Position numbers and translations under genes: made by a program
Part shown: positions 8,873-18,275 of the stretch, one piece after another
Numbering within the stretch: position 1 is the stretch's first letter
Layout: every line of letters starts with the position of its first letter
The notes under the pieces: generated by a model
Told to the model about the DNA's origin: nothing
The model's input: only the letters and a program-made list of their open reading frames with translations
Databases searched by the model: none
DNA from: Bacteroidota bacterium
Lineage (GTDB): Bacteria; Bacteroidota; Bacteroidia; Chitinophagales; Saprospiraceae
Direction: 5' to 3'
Length of the DNA stretch: 64,000 bases
Assembly: GCA_029572935.1 (NCBI GenBank)
Contig: JAKQHM010000053.1
Span: forward strand, 1 to 64,000

Positions 8873-10384
8873 TTAATGGATCAGGGGAGCATTCCAGTCC
8901 AGGAAATCCCTACGCAATTCATTGGGTTCGGGCAATCGCTGGTGGTGCCATTTATGGATAATTTTTCCATTGCGCCAGAGCAGCAGACCGGGATTAGACC
9001 TCATGATCGTTTTGAGAAGAATATCGTCTGCGGAATAAACCGGCATACTGAGGTTCAGATAGGCCTTCAATTCCTGAAGGGCCTCCTCCCCTGCTCCGCC
9101 TGCTACCAGAAAGGCTTCGACCTGATCTGCCTTGAGAGAATCGACGAGCGGGAGTATTTTATCTTTCAGAATGGCGATGTACTTTTCATCCCACTCGTAC
9201 ACGTTCTTTTTTTCTTCCACCGTCTTGACCTCGACCACTTTTTGGCTGAGTGCAAAGCTGTCTCTTTTGTCGCCGATCCAGGTGGTGTCGTAGGCAAAAA
9301 CCGTATCCTGACGGGTCACCATGGCTGTTTTGCTCTTAAAATACAGCTTGGGACAATTGATCATCAACCTGCTCCGGGGTTCTCCCAAAATATCGTCCGT
9401 CACTTCTGAACCGTCCAGTCCATACAGGACAAAATCAGAGATCTTGGTGATGGGTATGGCGGGTTCACTTTTGATCTGATCCAGAACCTCCCAATCCGAC
9501 TTGGGATAAGAAGCCAGATTGGCCATGTAATCTGCATCGGGCACATCCTTGATTTCTCCGGTGCCCTTGTTTCTCAGCTTCCAGGCCACAATGCTCACTT
9601 TGCCCTGGGCTTCCATTTCCTGCTCCTTGGTGGTTTTGACGTCCTTTCCGTTTGTAAACGGTCTGAAATCGATCATCGGCTCATTCCAGACATAATTGCT
9701 CAGACAGAACAGGAAAAGGCCGGCTATGGAAATCACGGAAATACCTCCTCGGATCATGGGGCTGAAGAGTTCATGCCATTTTTTATAGCGGAAGAGAAAG
9801 ATCAGGGCAGGGATCATCAGAAAGATGTCCTTTAAAAAGGAAGTACGGGGATCCAGTTTGAGAAAATCACCAAAGCATCCACAGTTCTGGACGCGCATAA
9901 GGGTTTTGTCCCAGTCGCCCCATTGAGAAAATTCAAAGAAATTCACACCGGGAGGCACGTATCCCGTAAGATAGGTGTACCCGGTCAGGATGGTGAAGAA
10001 GACCATGATCAAAAAGAAAAGCCAGGACACAAGTTTCTTCCGGGTCCCGATAAGCAGGGCAATCCCGATCACGATTTCCAGAACGATCATAAAGACTGAA
10101 AAACCTACCGCATACCGCAGCAAAAATGGAAACAGGTCCGCCATGAACGAAAACATCGAACCCCTTGCGGTCAGCTCAAACTCCTTAAAATACTCCTCCA
10201 TTTTGAAAGCTGTACCCATGGGGTCCACCGCCTTGACAAAACCTGAGAAAATAAAGAGGGCGCCACAAAAGTTCTGCAGAAAACTGTCAAACCAAGTATG
10301 GAAAACAGCTGCCTTTTTACTGGCCAGGAAGGTGAGCAGCAAGGCTACGATGGCGATATAAACATTCAGGCTGATAATGGTCAT
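8873..10384 (-). CDS. BT_3928-like DoxX/MauE-type membrane protein with C-terminal soluble domain
   Basis: A 503-residue protein. The N-terminal half has about six membrane segments of the DoxX/MauE type, with the characteristic NCGCFGDFLKL motif near residue 168, a paired-Cys site facing a membrane face. The C-terminal half (from about residue 235) is soluble and ends in a segment resembling a thioredoxin-fold remnant, NPGLLLWRNGKIIHKW. In related families (MauE, DoxX) such proteins serve disulfide or redox chemistry at the membrane. It stands alone, with 165 bases downstream before nusB and 179 upstream before the divergent exporter. The exact substrate is unknown. Confidence 0.7.
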   Translation of the reverse strand: MTIISLNVYIAIVALLLTFLASKKAAVFHTWFDSFLQNFCGALFIFSGFVKAVDPMGTAFKMEEYFKEFELTARGSMFSFMADLFPFLLRYAVGFSVFMIVLEIVIGIALLIGTRKKLVSWLFFLIMVFFTILTGYTYLTGYVPPGVNFFEFSQWGDWDKTLMRVQNCGCFGDFLKLDPRTSFLKDIFLMIPALIFLFRYKKWHELFSPMIRGGISVISIAGLFLFCLSNYVWNEPMIDFRPFTNGKDVKTTKEQEMEAQGKVSIVAWKLRNKGTGEIKDVPDADYMANLASYPKSDWEVLDQIKSEPAIPITKISDFVLYGLDGSEVTDDILGEPRSRLMINCPKLYFKSKTAMVTRQDTVFAYDTTWIGDKRDSFALSQKVVEVKTVEEKKNVYEWDEKYIAILKDKILPLVDSLKADQVEAFLVAGGAGEEALQELKAYLNLSMPVYSADDILLKTIMRSNPGLLLWRNGKIIHKWHHQRLPEPNELRRDFLDWNAPLIH

Positions 10385-10563
10385 GTATGGGTCTTTTGAT
10401 CAGAGAACTACAAATTTGATTGAAAATTGTTGTCATCAAGCACTATGAGCTCACAGACAACATCTTACAGTATTACGACTGCAAATATCCGCAATTTTTC
10501 TAATATGAAGCTGTTCGCCCCTTCAGCCTTTAGCAGAATCTGTCGTACCTTGGTCCGTACGCG

Positions 10564-11412
10564 ATGACCTACTTGATCCTGTGTATCTTATTCACTTTTT
10601 CCCTGGGACTATTGTTCAGATTGTTTCCCCGGCAACTCAAGATGTCCAACGTGATCATGGTGAACTATGTCTTTTGTGGCCTGACCGGATTTTTGTCATC
10701 TGGAGAAAGTTCCTTTTGGCTGCAAGGTCCACTCCCGGGCATCGCAGTTTTGATGGGGAGTCTGTTCATCCTGGGTTTCAATATTTTTGGAAATTCAGTG
10801 GTGACCAATGGATTGGGGATCAGTACGGCTGTTCAGAAAATATCCCTTTCTCTCACGGTGCCGGCCGCCCTGGTATTGGGCGAAAAACTGTCCGGTCTGC
10901 AATGGCTGGGACTCGCCCTGGCCTTCCCTGCCATCTGGTTTCTGGTCATTGAAAAAGAAGAAACCGCCCGCGACAAAAAGAATTCCTGGCTGCTGGCAGC
11001 CATTCTGCTGGTGGCTGCCGTGATCGAGATCGCCTTCATGGTGCTCAATAAGAATGCAGAGACCATCGCGATCGATTCATTGTCCCTAACGGGCCTCATT
11101 TTTTCTGGTGCGGGGATCCTGTCCGTGGCAGCGGGACTGATCAATGGAAATGCCCTAAAAATCCGTTTCTCCGAGATCCTGGCCGGGATCTGCCTGGGGC
11201 TGCCCAATTTCTTCTCTATCTATTCTCTCAACAAATCGCTGTCAGGCGGACTGCCCGGCAGTCTGGTGTTCCCGCTGCTCAATTGCTCGGTCATCATCCT
11301 CAGTCTGTTGGCAGGTGTATTTGCCTTTGGAGAAAAACTCAGCCCGCACAAAAAAGCCGGACTGGCTTTAGCTGTCATTTCCATCCTGTTGATCGGATTC
11401 TATGCTGTATGA
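10564..11412 (+). CDS. EamA/DMT-superfamily transporter
   Basis: A 282-residue inner-membrane protein with about ten hydrophobic helices and the internal two-fold organisation of the drug/metabolite transporter superfamily. The first half closes on LGLALAFPAIWFLVI and the second on ISILLIGFYAV. The substrate cannot be read from sequence. The stop overlaps the start of the YigZ gene by ATGA, so the two are translationally coupled. A near-match to the -7 element (TACCTTGG at 10546) precedes it. Confidence 0.8.
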   Translation: MTYLILCILFTFSLGLLFRLFPRQLKMSNVIMVNYVFCGLTGFLSSGESSFWLQGPLPGIAVLMGSLFILGFNIFGNSVVTNGLGISTAVQKISLSLTVPAALVLGEKLSGLQWLGLALAFPAIWFLVIEKEETARDKKNSWLLAAILLVAAVIEIAFMVLNKNAETIAIDSLSLTGLIFSGAGILSVAAGLINGNALKIRFSEILAGICLGLPNFFSIYSLNKSLSGGLPGSLVFPLLNCSVIILSLLAGVFAFGEKLSPHKKAGLALAVISILLIGFYAV

Positions 11413-12068
11413 GCGATAAACTGGCTTATTACCATACCCTGCAGGACCGCTCAGAAGGACTGTTCACCGACAAAGGGAGCAAATTCATTTGCTTCGCCTT
11501 CCCCTGCGTTCTGGAATCCGAGCTGAAAGCAGAAATAGAGCGATATCGCGAATTACATCCCAAGTCAAGACATGTTTGCCATGCCTGGCGTTCGCACCCC
11601 TCCGTGGGCATCAGCCGTTCCTCAGACGATGGCGAGCCCTCCGGTACGGCCGGCAAACCCATGCTCCAGCAACTCGAGAGCAAGGATCTGTACGAAACCG
11701 CCCTGGTCTGCATCCGCTATTTCGGCGGCATCAAGCTGGGCACCCCGGGACTCATCCGCGCCTACAAGCAGGCTGCACGCGATGCCCTGGATCATGGGCA
11801 CATCCTGAGAAAAGAAATTTGTCAGCACTACCGCATCCATGGCGCCCCCGAATCTATTCAGGTTTTGATGTCCATCGCCAAGGCCCTGGATATGGAAATT
11901 CCCGGCTTTGATCTGCAGGACTGGCAATGGATGGATCTGAAAATCCCCTTGGATCGGGAAATAGAGCTCGTTGAAAAGATGAGATCCAGGTTTGAGAAGA
12001 ACCGCTACGAACCAGGTAACGGGGATTTTGTTTTATTAAATTGCAGGGTCGAAAAAACAGACAGATGA
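11409..12068 (+). CDS. YigZ/IMPACT family protein
   Basis: A 219-residue member of the UPF0029/IMPACT family. Signature parts are visible: HVCHAWR with SDDGEPSGTAGKPML at about residues 55-85, and IRYFGGIKLGTPGLIRAY at about 100-117. Family members are implicated in translation-linked regulation, but the bacterial biochemical role is not settled. The start ATG at 11409 (MSDKLAYYH) overlaps the transporter stop by four bases. The stop overlaps the coaE start in the same way. Confidence 0.88.
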   Translation: MSDKLAYYHTLQDRSEGLFTDKGSKFICFAFPCVLESELKAEIERYRELHPKSRHVCHAWRSHPSVGISRSSDDGEPSGTAGKPMLQQLESKDLYETALVCIRYFGGIKLGTPGLIRAYKQAARDALDHGHILRKEICQHYRIHGAPESIQVLMSIAKALDMEIPGFDLQDWQWMDLKIPLDREIELVEKMRSRFEKNRYEPGNGDFVLLNCRVEKTDR

Positions 12069-12670
12069 TGACGGCAGGACTGACCGGTGGAATCGGAAGT
12101 GGGAAATCCACAGTAGCGCGCATTTTCGCCTGGCTGGGCATCCCGGTGTACAACTCGGATCAGGAGGCCAAAAGACTGATGACCGAAAACGAAGAACTGA
12201 TTCGTGCCATCAAAACCCTGCTCGGAACCGAAAGTTATCTAGAAGACGGCAGTCTCAACAGGAGCTGGATCGCTGCTAGGGTTTTCAAAGACGATGAGCT
12301 GCTTCGAAAACTCAATGCCCTGGTGCATCCAGCCGTTTATCATGACTTCGACAGATGGAAATCAGCGCAACAGGCTCCCTATGTGATCAAAGAAAGTGCC
12401 CTCCTGCTGCAAACCCTCAGCAAGCAACCCGTAGACAAGGTCATAGCGGTGCTGGCACCGGAAGAGATCCGGATCAGGCGGGTCATGTCCCGCGACGGGA
12501 TGGAACGCAGTCAGGTGGAGCAAAGGATCAGAAAACAGGAAACAGAGCAGGCCTTGCGAGAGGTGGCAGATTACCTGATCGTCAACGACGGGATTCAGGC
12601 CTGTCTTCCGCAAATTCTGGACATCCATCGCGAATTGCTTAATTTTGCGAAATTAAATTCCCCTTTATGA
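12065..12670 (+). CDS. coaE: Dephospho-CoA kinase
   Basis: Phosphorylates dephospho-CoA in the last step of CoA synthesis. The P-loop [12 protein letters not shown] is at about residues 5-16 and the family's DQEAKRLM segment follows near residue 35. The length of 201 residues is normal. The start is either of two adjacent ATGs (12065 or 12068); both overlap or abut the upstream stop. It overlaps rocD by four bases, making a tight transporter-yigZ-coaE-rocD chain. Confidence 0.95.
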   Translation: MMTAGLTGGIGSGKSTVARIFAWLGIPVYNSDQEAKRLMTENEELIRAIKTLLGTESYLEDGSLNRSWIAARVFKDDELLRKLNALVHPAVYHDFDRWKSAQQAPYVIKESALLLQTLSKQPVDKVIAVLAPEEIRIRRVMSRDGMERSQVEQRIRKQETEQALREVADYLIVNDGIQACLPQILDIHRELLNFAKLNSPL

Positions 12671-13908
12671 ATACGCACATACTCAGTACCCGTTCTGCCA
12701 GTCAGATCATGCAGCTGGAAGACCAATTCGGTGCACACAATTACCATCCGCTCCCTGTTGTCCTGGAGCGGGGTGAAGGGGTCTGGGTCTGGGATACCGA
12801 AGGAAAGAAATATCTCGACTTCCTTTCAGCCTATTCTGCCGTCAATCAGGGCCACTGTCATCCCCGGCTGGTGGAAGCCCTGATCACCCAGGCCCGCAAG
12901 CTGACACTGAGTTCCCGTGCGTTTTACAACGATAAATTAGGGCCCTATGAGGCCATGATGAGCAGACTCTTCGGATATGAAAAGCTGCTGCCGATGAACT
13001 CCGGAGCTGAAGCAGTCGAAACCGCCATCAAGCTTTGCAGAAAATGGGCTTACCATAAAAAAGGGATTGCAGAAAACAAAGCCAAAATCATCGTCCTGGA
13101 AGGCAATTTCCACGGCAGGACCCTCTCTGCCGTCTCCATGTCCACTGACCCGTCCAGTTATCAGGGTTTTGGCCCCTACTTGCCGGGTTTTGTGAAAATA
13201 CCCTTCAACCACCCGGAGGCCTTGCAACAGGCTCTAGCCGACCCCGAAGTGGCCGGTCTTTTGCTGGAACCCATACAGGGAGAGGCAGGTGTCCAGATCC
13301 TGCAGGATGGATACTTGAAAAATGCAGAAACCTGGTGCCGAGAGAAGAATGTTTTGCTCATCGCGGATGAGATACAGACTGGCCTGGCCCGCACCGGCAA
13401 GATGCTAGCCTGTGATCACGAAGAGGTCCGTCCCGACATCCTGATCCTCGGAAAAGCCCTGTCTGGAGGACTTTTGCCGGTATCTGCCGTAATGGCGGAC
13501 AACCCCATCATGCTCTGTATTGAACCCGGACAGCATGGATCGACCTTTGGAGGCAATCCCCTCGCCTGTGCAGTGGCCATGGAGGCCATGCAGGTCCTGA
13601 TGGATGAAGACCTGGCCGCGAATGCCCATCAGATGGGCTTGCGCTTTCGCAAAGGCTTGCTGGGGATCCAATCCCGAAACCCCGTCATTCGCGAGGTACG
13701 GGGAAAAGGCCTGATGAATGCCATCGAAATCGACACAAGGGAAGACTCTCAACTCGCCTGGGAACTTTGCCTGGCGATGGCAGAAAGAGGCTTGCTAGCA
13801 AAACCCACCCACGGCAACATCATCCGCCTGGCCCCTCCTCTCGTCATCACAGAAGAGCAGATCGATCTGGCACTGGAGATCATAGGAGGATGTGTCAGCA
13901 AGATCTAG
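12667..13908 (+). CDS. rocD: Ornithine aminotransferase (ornithine-oxo-acid)
   Basis: A PLP class-III transaminase that converts ornithine and 2-oxoglutarate to glutamate semialdehyde and glutamate. The PLP Lys is K263 in ILGKALSGG, and the ring-nitrogen Asp is D234 in [13 protein letters not shown]. The N-terminal [18 protein letters not shown] motif is characteristic of ornithine aminotransferases rather than acetylornithine ones. The length of 413 residues fits. It is coupled to coaE by an ATGA overlap and is followed by a strong hairpin. An arginine deiminase at 50.5 kb could feed the same pathway. Confidence 0.93.
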   Translation: MNTHILSTRSASQIMQLEDQFGAHNYHPLPVVLERGEGVWVWDTEGKKYLDFLSAYSAVNQGHCHPRLVEALITQARKLTLSSRAFYNDKLGPYEAMMSRLFGYEKLLPMNSGAEAVETAIKLCRKWAYHKKGIAENKAKIIVLEGNFHGRTLSAVSMSTDPSSYQGFGPYLPGFVKIPFNHPEALQQALADPEVAGLLLEPIQGEAGVQILQDGYLKNAETWCREKNVLLIADEIQTGLARTGKMLACDHEEVRPDILILGKALSGGLLPVSAVMADNPIMLCIEPGQHGSTFGGNPLACAVAMEAMQVLMDEDLAANAHQMGLRFRKGLLGIQSRNPVIREVRGKGLMNAIEIDTREDSQLAWELCLAMAERGLLAKPTHGNIIRLAPPLVITEEQIDLALEIIGGCVSKI

Positions 13909-13960
13909 AAGTACAGACTACTATTAACAGACTGAATATTAAAACATTAACCTTCACAGT

Positions 13961-13982
13961 AAAACCCTGGGGCCAGGGTTTT
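13961..13982 (+). terminator. Rho-independent-like terminator after rocD
   Basis: AAAACCCTGG, two bases, then CCAGGGTTTT form a perfect inverted repeat ending in T residues, 52 bases after the rocD stop. Confidence 0.7.
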
Positions 13983-14069
13983 GATTTGGAAAATTAAACA
14001 ATTATTAAAAACAAATATGGCCGGGAAATAAAATGCCCCAATTTCTCCCCAATTTCAAATCCTCTTTTA

Positions 14070-14077
14070 TACCTTTG
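14070..14077 (+). promoter_or_regulatory. -7 element before the T9SS protein gene
   Basis: TACCTTTG (consensus TAnnTTTG) ends 30 bases before the start ATG at 14108. Confidence 0.45.
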
Positions 14078-14107
14078 CCTACATTACGAATTAAAAAAAG
14101 GAATCAT

Positions 14108-15049
14108 ATGAAAAAACTAATCTCCCCATTGTTTCTCCTGCTCGTCTGCTCAGGCATTCAGGCCCAAACCATTCAATTCCTTTTCTGCGGAAAGACCGGC
14201 ACCGTCAGTCCAACCCTGGATGGATCCGGAAATGACCAAAGGGAAAAGGCTTCGATCCACCTCGACTTCCTTAGAATCGGAATTATCGGAAGTTCCAAAA
14301 CCAATCCCGTATATGTACTGGGAGACACCGGACCCAATAATGTAAGTTTTTCTACCAAGGTTCTGGCTGACAAGTGCGACAACAATACAGATCAGGCCTA
14401 TTGTACCCAGTGTCAGACCTGTGCCACCGTCACCTCCTCCACCAACAGCGATCTGGGCAGACTTTCCGGAAGGATGCTGGGGAATGTCCGCGTCGAAACA
14501 AAGAACAACAACCTGGTCATCATGAGCACCAATGTCAACAACGTAGTATGCTATGAAACCCAGAAGATCCCCATCCCTACGCTCAGTGGAAAAAAGGCAG
14601 AAATTACGATCAAGTACGAGGGCAGATCTCAGGGTTGGCCCGTGCACAACATCAGCCTGAATTACCGATATAACGACAATGCCTATTTTACTACTCCATT
14701 CTTCTTTAACAAAAACAGCAACAACGTAGGTGTTTTTGAAGAAACCTATGTCATCGTGCAGAATGTACCGGTATCGGTGGAAGACCTCAGTAAAAAATTA
14801 AGTTTCGAACTCAACCCCAATCCCGTGCGCAACGAAATCTACCTGACTTTGGAAGCTTTTGAAGGGTTTCAGGCAAACTTCACCATCCTGGATGAATCAG
14901 GTCGCCAATACAGCACCGTTAAACAAGAACTGCAAACAGGCTCCTCTACCAAAACCCTGGAAGTGGGCAATTTGCCAGCCGGTTTGTACATCCTGAAAAT
15001 CTCTGACAACGAAGGAAGGGTGAGTTCCAAAAAATTCAGCAAGCTTTGA
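14108..15049 (+). CDS. Secreted protein with T9SS type A sorting domain, unknown function
   Basis: A 313-residue protein. Residues 1-20 form a signal peptide ending at IQAQ. The C-terminal 80 residues are a type IX secretion sorting domain: NPNPVRNEIYL, then ILDESGRQY and LPAGLYILKI. The middle (about residues 20-225) matches no family I recognise. It has a tight cysteine cluster, C-x8-C-x2-C-x2-C, near residues 91-105, which could form disulfides or bind a metal. I chose the ATG at 14108 because it starts directly on the signal peptide. It has its own promoter and terminator. Confidence 0.85.
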   Translation: MKKLISPLFLLLVCSGIQAQTIQFLFCGKTGTVSPTLDGSGNDQREKASIHLDFLRIGIIGSSKTNPVYVLGDTGPNNVSFSTKVLADKCDNNTDQAYCTQCQTCATVTSSTNSDLGRLSGRMLGNVRVETKNNNLVIMSTNVNNVVCYETQKIPIPTLSGKKAEITIKYEGRSQGWPVHNISLNYRYNDNAYFTTPFFFNKNSNNVGVFEETYVIVQNVPVSVEDLSKKLSFELNPNPVRNEIYLTLEAFEGFQANFTILDESGRQYSTVKQELQTGSSTKTLEVGNLPAGLYILKISDNEGRVSSKKFSKL

Positions 15050-15080
15050 TTGCATATCAGCTTGTCATAAACTTATCACC

Positions 15081-15117
15081 TAAGGGCCGAGGAATTTTCT
15101 CCGGCCTTATTTTTTTC
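15081..15117. terminator. Hairpin shared by two convergent genes
   Basis: TAAGGGCCGAGG and CTCCGGCCTTA pair with two small bulges around an AATTTT loop and are followed by seven or more T residues on the plus strand. It lies between the T9SS gene and the convergent DUF983 gene. Confidence 0.6.
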
Positions 15118-15460
15118 TGTCGACGAACAAATGGATCCAAAGAGACCGGGAGAACTTATATGTGAAGGCATAGAGCAGCACGAGGATGACTCCCAGGATG
15201 GCCAGGGCGTATTCCCAGCGCACCTTCAGCCCCAGGATGAGAAAACCCACCACAAACAGAGAAAAGAACCCTGACAGGATGTAGGAAAGGAACATGGATC
15301 CGAAATAGAATCCGGGCTCCCTCACCAGATCTTCTCCGCAGTTCGGACATTTCCGGTGCATTTCAAAATTGAAACTAAAGGGATTTTTGTTGTTGACAAA
15401 AAGCGGACCTTCCCAGCAAGCCGGGCATTTCATTTTAAATATGGCGCTCAGCTTAGTCAT
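15107..15460 (-). CDS. DUF983 family protein
   Basis: A 117-residue protein with two CPxC-type zinc-ribbon halves near the N-terminus (MKCPACWEG and RKCPNCGED) and two membrane helices (about residues 55-75 and 82-100). This matches the DUF983 family, whose function is unknown. Its start overlaps the end of the upstream hydroxyacyl-CoA dehydrogenase by 8 bases, so the two are cotranscribed. Confidence 0.85.
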   Translation of the reverse strand: MTKLSAIFKMKCPACWEGPLFVNNKNPFSFNFEMHRKCPNCGEDLVREPGFYFGSMFLSYILSGFFSLFVVGFLILGLKVRWEYALAILGVILVLLYAFTYKFSRSLWIHLFVDRKK

Positions 15461-16358
15461 GTTTGAATCTCTGGAGGAACTTCTGGCTGACTACCAGCTC
15501 TTTGCCGCCTTTTGAATAATCGTAAAATCCTTCACCGGATTTCACTCCCAGCTGGCCGGCATTCACCATATTGATCAGCAAAGGACAAGGTGCATATTTC
15601 TGATTGCCGAATCCATCGTACAGTACGCGCAAGATAGAAAGGCAGACATCAAGGCCGATAAAATCAGCGAGCTGGAGCGGTCCCATGGGATGTGCCATAC
15701 CCAGACGCATGATGCCATCGATCTCATCCACGTTGCCTACTCCTTCAAAAAGTGTATAAATGGCCTCGTTGATCATGGTCATGAGGATCCTGTTGGTCAC
15801 AAATCCGGGGTAGTCATAGACCTCTACAGGTATTTTGTCAATGGCCTTGGTGATCTCCATGATGGTAGCACAAACCTCTCCTTTGGTGGAATACCCCCTG
15901 ATTACTTCTACCAGTCTCATGACAGGTACGGGATTCATGAAGTGCATACCAATAACCATGGAAGGTCGCTTAGTGGCACTTGCTATTTTGGTGATAGAGA
16001 TGGAAGAGGTATTGGTGGCGAGAATGCAGCCTTCCGGTGCGCAGCCATCCAATTCCTTGAAAATCTTTAACTTGAGATCCAGATTTTCAGTAGCCGCTTC
16101 GATGGCCAGCTCAGCATCCTTTACCGCTTCTGCCATAGAAGTCTGGGTTTTGATCCGGGCCAGAGAGGCTTTGTGATCCTCAGCGGTGATTTTTCCCTTT
16201 TCCACCATCCGTCCGAGGTTCTTATCAATAGTAGCCAAAGCCTTTTCGAGGGCTTTTTCCGAAATGTCGCAAAGGACCACATCGTATCCGTACTGGGCGA
16301 AAACATGGGCGATTCCATTCCCCATGGTACCCGCACCGATCACTGTAACATGTTTCAT
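15453..16358 (-). CDS. 3-hydroxybutyryl-CoA dehydrogenase family protein
   Basis: Oxidises 3-hydroxyacyl-CoA with NAD(P) in fatty-acid or butyrate metabolism. The Rossmann motif GAGTMGNGIAH is at residues 8-18 and the catalytic-domain segments MHFMNPVPVM and YDYPGFVTNRIL follow. The 301-residue length is close to the standard. I chose the ATG at 16358 (MKHVTVIG) over one 36 bases upstream because the Rossmann strand should begin at the N-terminus. It is divergent from the BadF-type kinase. Confidence 0.93.
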   Translation of the reverse strand: MKHVTVIGAGTMGNGIAHVFAQYGYDVVLCDISEKALEKALATIDKNLGRMVEKGKITAEDHKASLARIKTQTSMAEAVKDAELAIEAATENLDLKLKIFKELDGCAPEGCILATNTSSISITKIASATKRPSMVIGMHFMNPVPVMRLVEVIRGYSTKGEVCATIMEITKAIDKIPVEVYDYPGFVTNRILMTMINEAIYTLFEGVGNVDEIDGIMRLGMAHPMGPLQLADFIGLDVCLSILRVLYDGFGNQKYAPCPLLINMVNAGQLGVKSGEGFYDYSKGGKELVVSQKFLQRFKHD

Positions 16359-16372
16359 ATTCAAATTTCGCG

Positions 16373-16380
16373 CAAAAATA
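16373..16380 (-). promoter_or_regulatory. -7 element before the hydroxyacyl-CoA dehydrogenase
   Basis: Reads TATTTTTG on the minus strand (TAnnTTTG), 14 bases before the ATG. Confidence 0.4.
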
Positions 16381-16445
16381 AGATAAGGGGCCACATTTTC
16401 CTTTTATTTAAAATATGTGGCATATTATTTTTCTTTGTGATTCAT

Positions 16446-17291
16446 ATGCAGCTTGTTGCAGACTCCGGATCTACCAAAACCGCCTGGATACTCCATGAAA
16501 GGGGGCATATCCTAATGGAATTTCACACCGCCGGAATGAATCCCATCACCCAAAGTAAACATTCCTTAGCCGCCACCCTCCAGTCCGTGGCCAGTCAGTT
16601 GTCCTCCCGTATGCCGCAGAAAATTTATTTCTACGGCGCCGGCTGTGTGGGTCAAGGGGCCTCCATGATCGAGGTTTTGCTGGCCTCCCAATGGCCGGAT
16701 ACCCAAATAACAGTCGGTTCAGACCTGCTCGGTGCTGCGCGGGCCTGTTGTGGAGGAAAACCCGGCGTCATGGCCATCCTGGGCACGGGCAGCAACAGCG
16801 CCTGTTCGGATGGACACCAGTTGACGAGGCGGATACCGGCTCTGGGATACCTGTTGGGCGATGAGGGGGCCGGTTCGCAAATGGGCAAGATGCTTTTGAC
16901 TGAATTTTTTTATTCCCGGCTCGACCCTGCAGTGTCTGAAGCGCTCGAAGCCAGTCTGCCTGCACCCAAGGAAGATTACCTGCATTATCTGTATTCCTCT
17001 CCCAGGATCGCCTTTGAGTTGGCAGGGTTTTTCCCTTTTATACTATCCAGACTCACCCATCCCCAAATTGCTCAAATCGTCGATGATTCCCTGGAGTCAT
17101 TTTTTCACCGGCGATTACTCCCCTTCCTCGATTCCAACGAGCTACCCCTACATCTGTGCGGAGGCGTGGCCCTCCACCTGTCCGATGCCATCCGCAAGAA
17201 GGCAAAACAATACGGTTTTTCAAGGGTTTCCTTCCATGACAAGATCCACCACGGCATCATGCAATACCATCTGAATCATGAGATCCATTAA
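16446..17291 (+). CDS. BadF/BadG/BcrA/BcrD-type ATPase, probable N-acetylglucosamine kinase
   Basis: An actin-fold kinase of 281 residues. It opens with the phosphate-1 loop, ADSGSTKTAW, near residue 5, and has the family's ILGTGSNS and LGYLLGDEGAG segments near 115 and 137. This pattern is shared with eukaryotic-type GlcNAc kinases. The start ATG at 16446 gives MQLVADSGSTKT. It overlaps pfkA by 14 bases, a pairing that suggests amino-sugar phosphorylation feeding glycolysis. The substrate is inferred, not shown. Confidence 0.8.
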   Translation: MQLVADSGSTKTAWILHERGHILMEFHTAGMNPITQSKHSLAATLQSVASQLSSRMPQKIYFYGAGCVGQGASMIEVLLASQWPDTQITVGSDLLGAARACCGGKPGVMAILGTGSNSACSDGHQLTRRIPALGYLLGDEGAGSQMGKMLLTEFFYSRLDPAVSEALEASLPAPKEDYLHYLYSSPRIAFELAGFFPFILSRLTHPQIAQIVDDSLESFFHRRLLPFLDSNELPLHLCGGVALHLSDAIRKKAKQYGFSRVSFHDKIHHGIMQYHLNHEIH

Positions 17292-18258
17292 CAGAATCGG
17301 AGTTTTTACTTCCGGGGGAGACTCCCCGGGCATGAACGCTGCCATAAGGGCCATCATGCGGAAAGCAAGTGTCTATGACCTTCATGTCTATGGCATCCAG
17401 AGGGGTTATGAAGGCATGATCGATGGAGATATCCGCCGGCTCGAAGACGATGATGTGCGCAACATCATACACCATGGGGGAACTTTCATCCGATCAGCCA
17501 GGAGCCAGCGTTTCTTACAATCCGAGCACCGGAAGACCGCCTTTGAAAACCTCAAGGCTTTTGACATCGATGCACTGGTCGCCATTGGTGGAAATGGTAC
17601 ATTTGCCGGCAGTCTTGTGTTTTCCAAAGAATTCGATATGCCCACCATGGGCCTTCCGGGCACCATAGACAACGATCTGTACGGGACGGATTTTACGATC
17701 GGCTTTGATACGGCAGTAAATACGGCTGTGGAAGCTGTGGATAAGATCCGGGACACAGCGGATTCTCATAACCGCCTATTTGTGATAGAGGTCATGGGCA
17801 GAAATTCCGGTTACATTGCCCTGCATACTGCCATTTCATCCGGAGCAAGTGCCTTTATCATTCCGGAAGAACCCTGCAGCATGGAAGAACTGGCAGATCA
17901 GGTAAAAAAGGCCCTGAGGCGTAAGAAACTATTCGGATTGATCATTTCAGCTGAGGGAAATCATTTGGGAAATGGATATGTGATCCAGGACGGGCTCAAA
18001 CAGTATTTTCCCGAACAGGACATCCGCGTCACCGTCATCGGCCATCTCCAGAGAGGAGGTGCACCATCGGCAGCAGATCGCATGCTGGCAGCACGGTTGG
18101 GCTATGCGGCTGTGGAAGGACTTATGGAAGGGAAAAAGAACGTGATGGCAGGAATCGTGCACGACAAAGTAGTATTCACCCCCTTTGAAGAATGCATTAA
18201 AAAAGACAAAAAACCTGCTCATGACCGAATTGAGCTGGCCAGGATTTTAGGCATGTAA
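17278..18258 (+). CDS. pfkA: 6-phosphofructokinase (ATP type, with an Asn in the metal-binding GGDG motif)
   Basis: Phosphorylates fructose 6-phosphate in glycolysis. The family motifs are clear: TSGGDSPGMNAAIR at residues 11-24, GTIDNDLYGTD at 128-138, and VMGRNSGYIAL near 170. Residues 104-107 read GGNG, where the usual sequence is GGDG. Asn thus replaces the Asp that helps bind Mg-ATP (E. coli D103). The following Gly107, which marks ATP over pyrophosphate use, is kept. The length of 326 residues is standard. Confidence 0.93.
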   Translation: MRSINRIGVFTSGGDSPGMNAAIRAIMRKASVYDLHVYGIQRGYEGMIDGDIRRLEDDDVRNIIHHGGTFIRSARSQRFLQSEHRKTAFENLKAFDIDALVAIGGNGTFAGSLVFSKEFDMPTMGLPGTIDNDLYGTDFTIGFDTAVNTAVEAVDKIRDTADSHNRLFVIEVMGRNSGYIALHTAISSGASAFIIPEEPCSMEELADQVKKALRRKKLFGLIISAEGNHLGNGYVIQDGLKQYFPEQDIRVTVIGHLQRGGAPSAADRMLAARLGYAAVEGLMEGKKNVMAGIVHDKVVFTPFEECIKKDKKPAHDRIELARILGM

Positions 18259-18275
18259 ACTGATCATTCTACGGA

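Noticed and set aside
10546-10553. A promoter before the DMT transporter (TACCTTGG)
   Set aside because: One mismatch to TAnnTTTG; listed only as a near-match, not as a feature.
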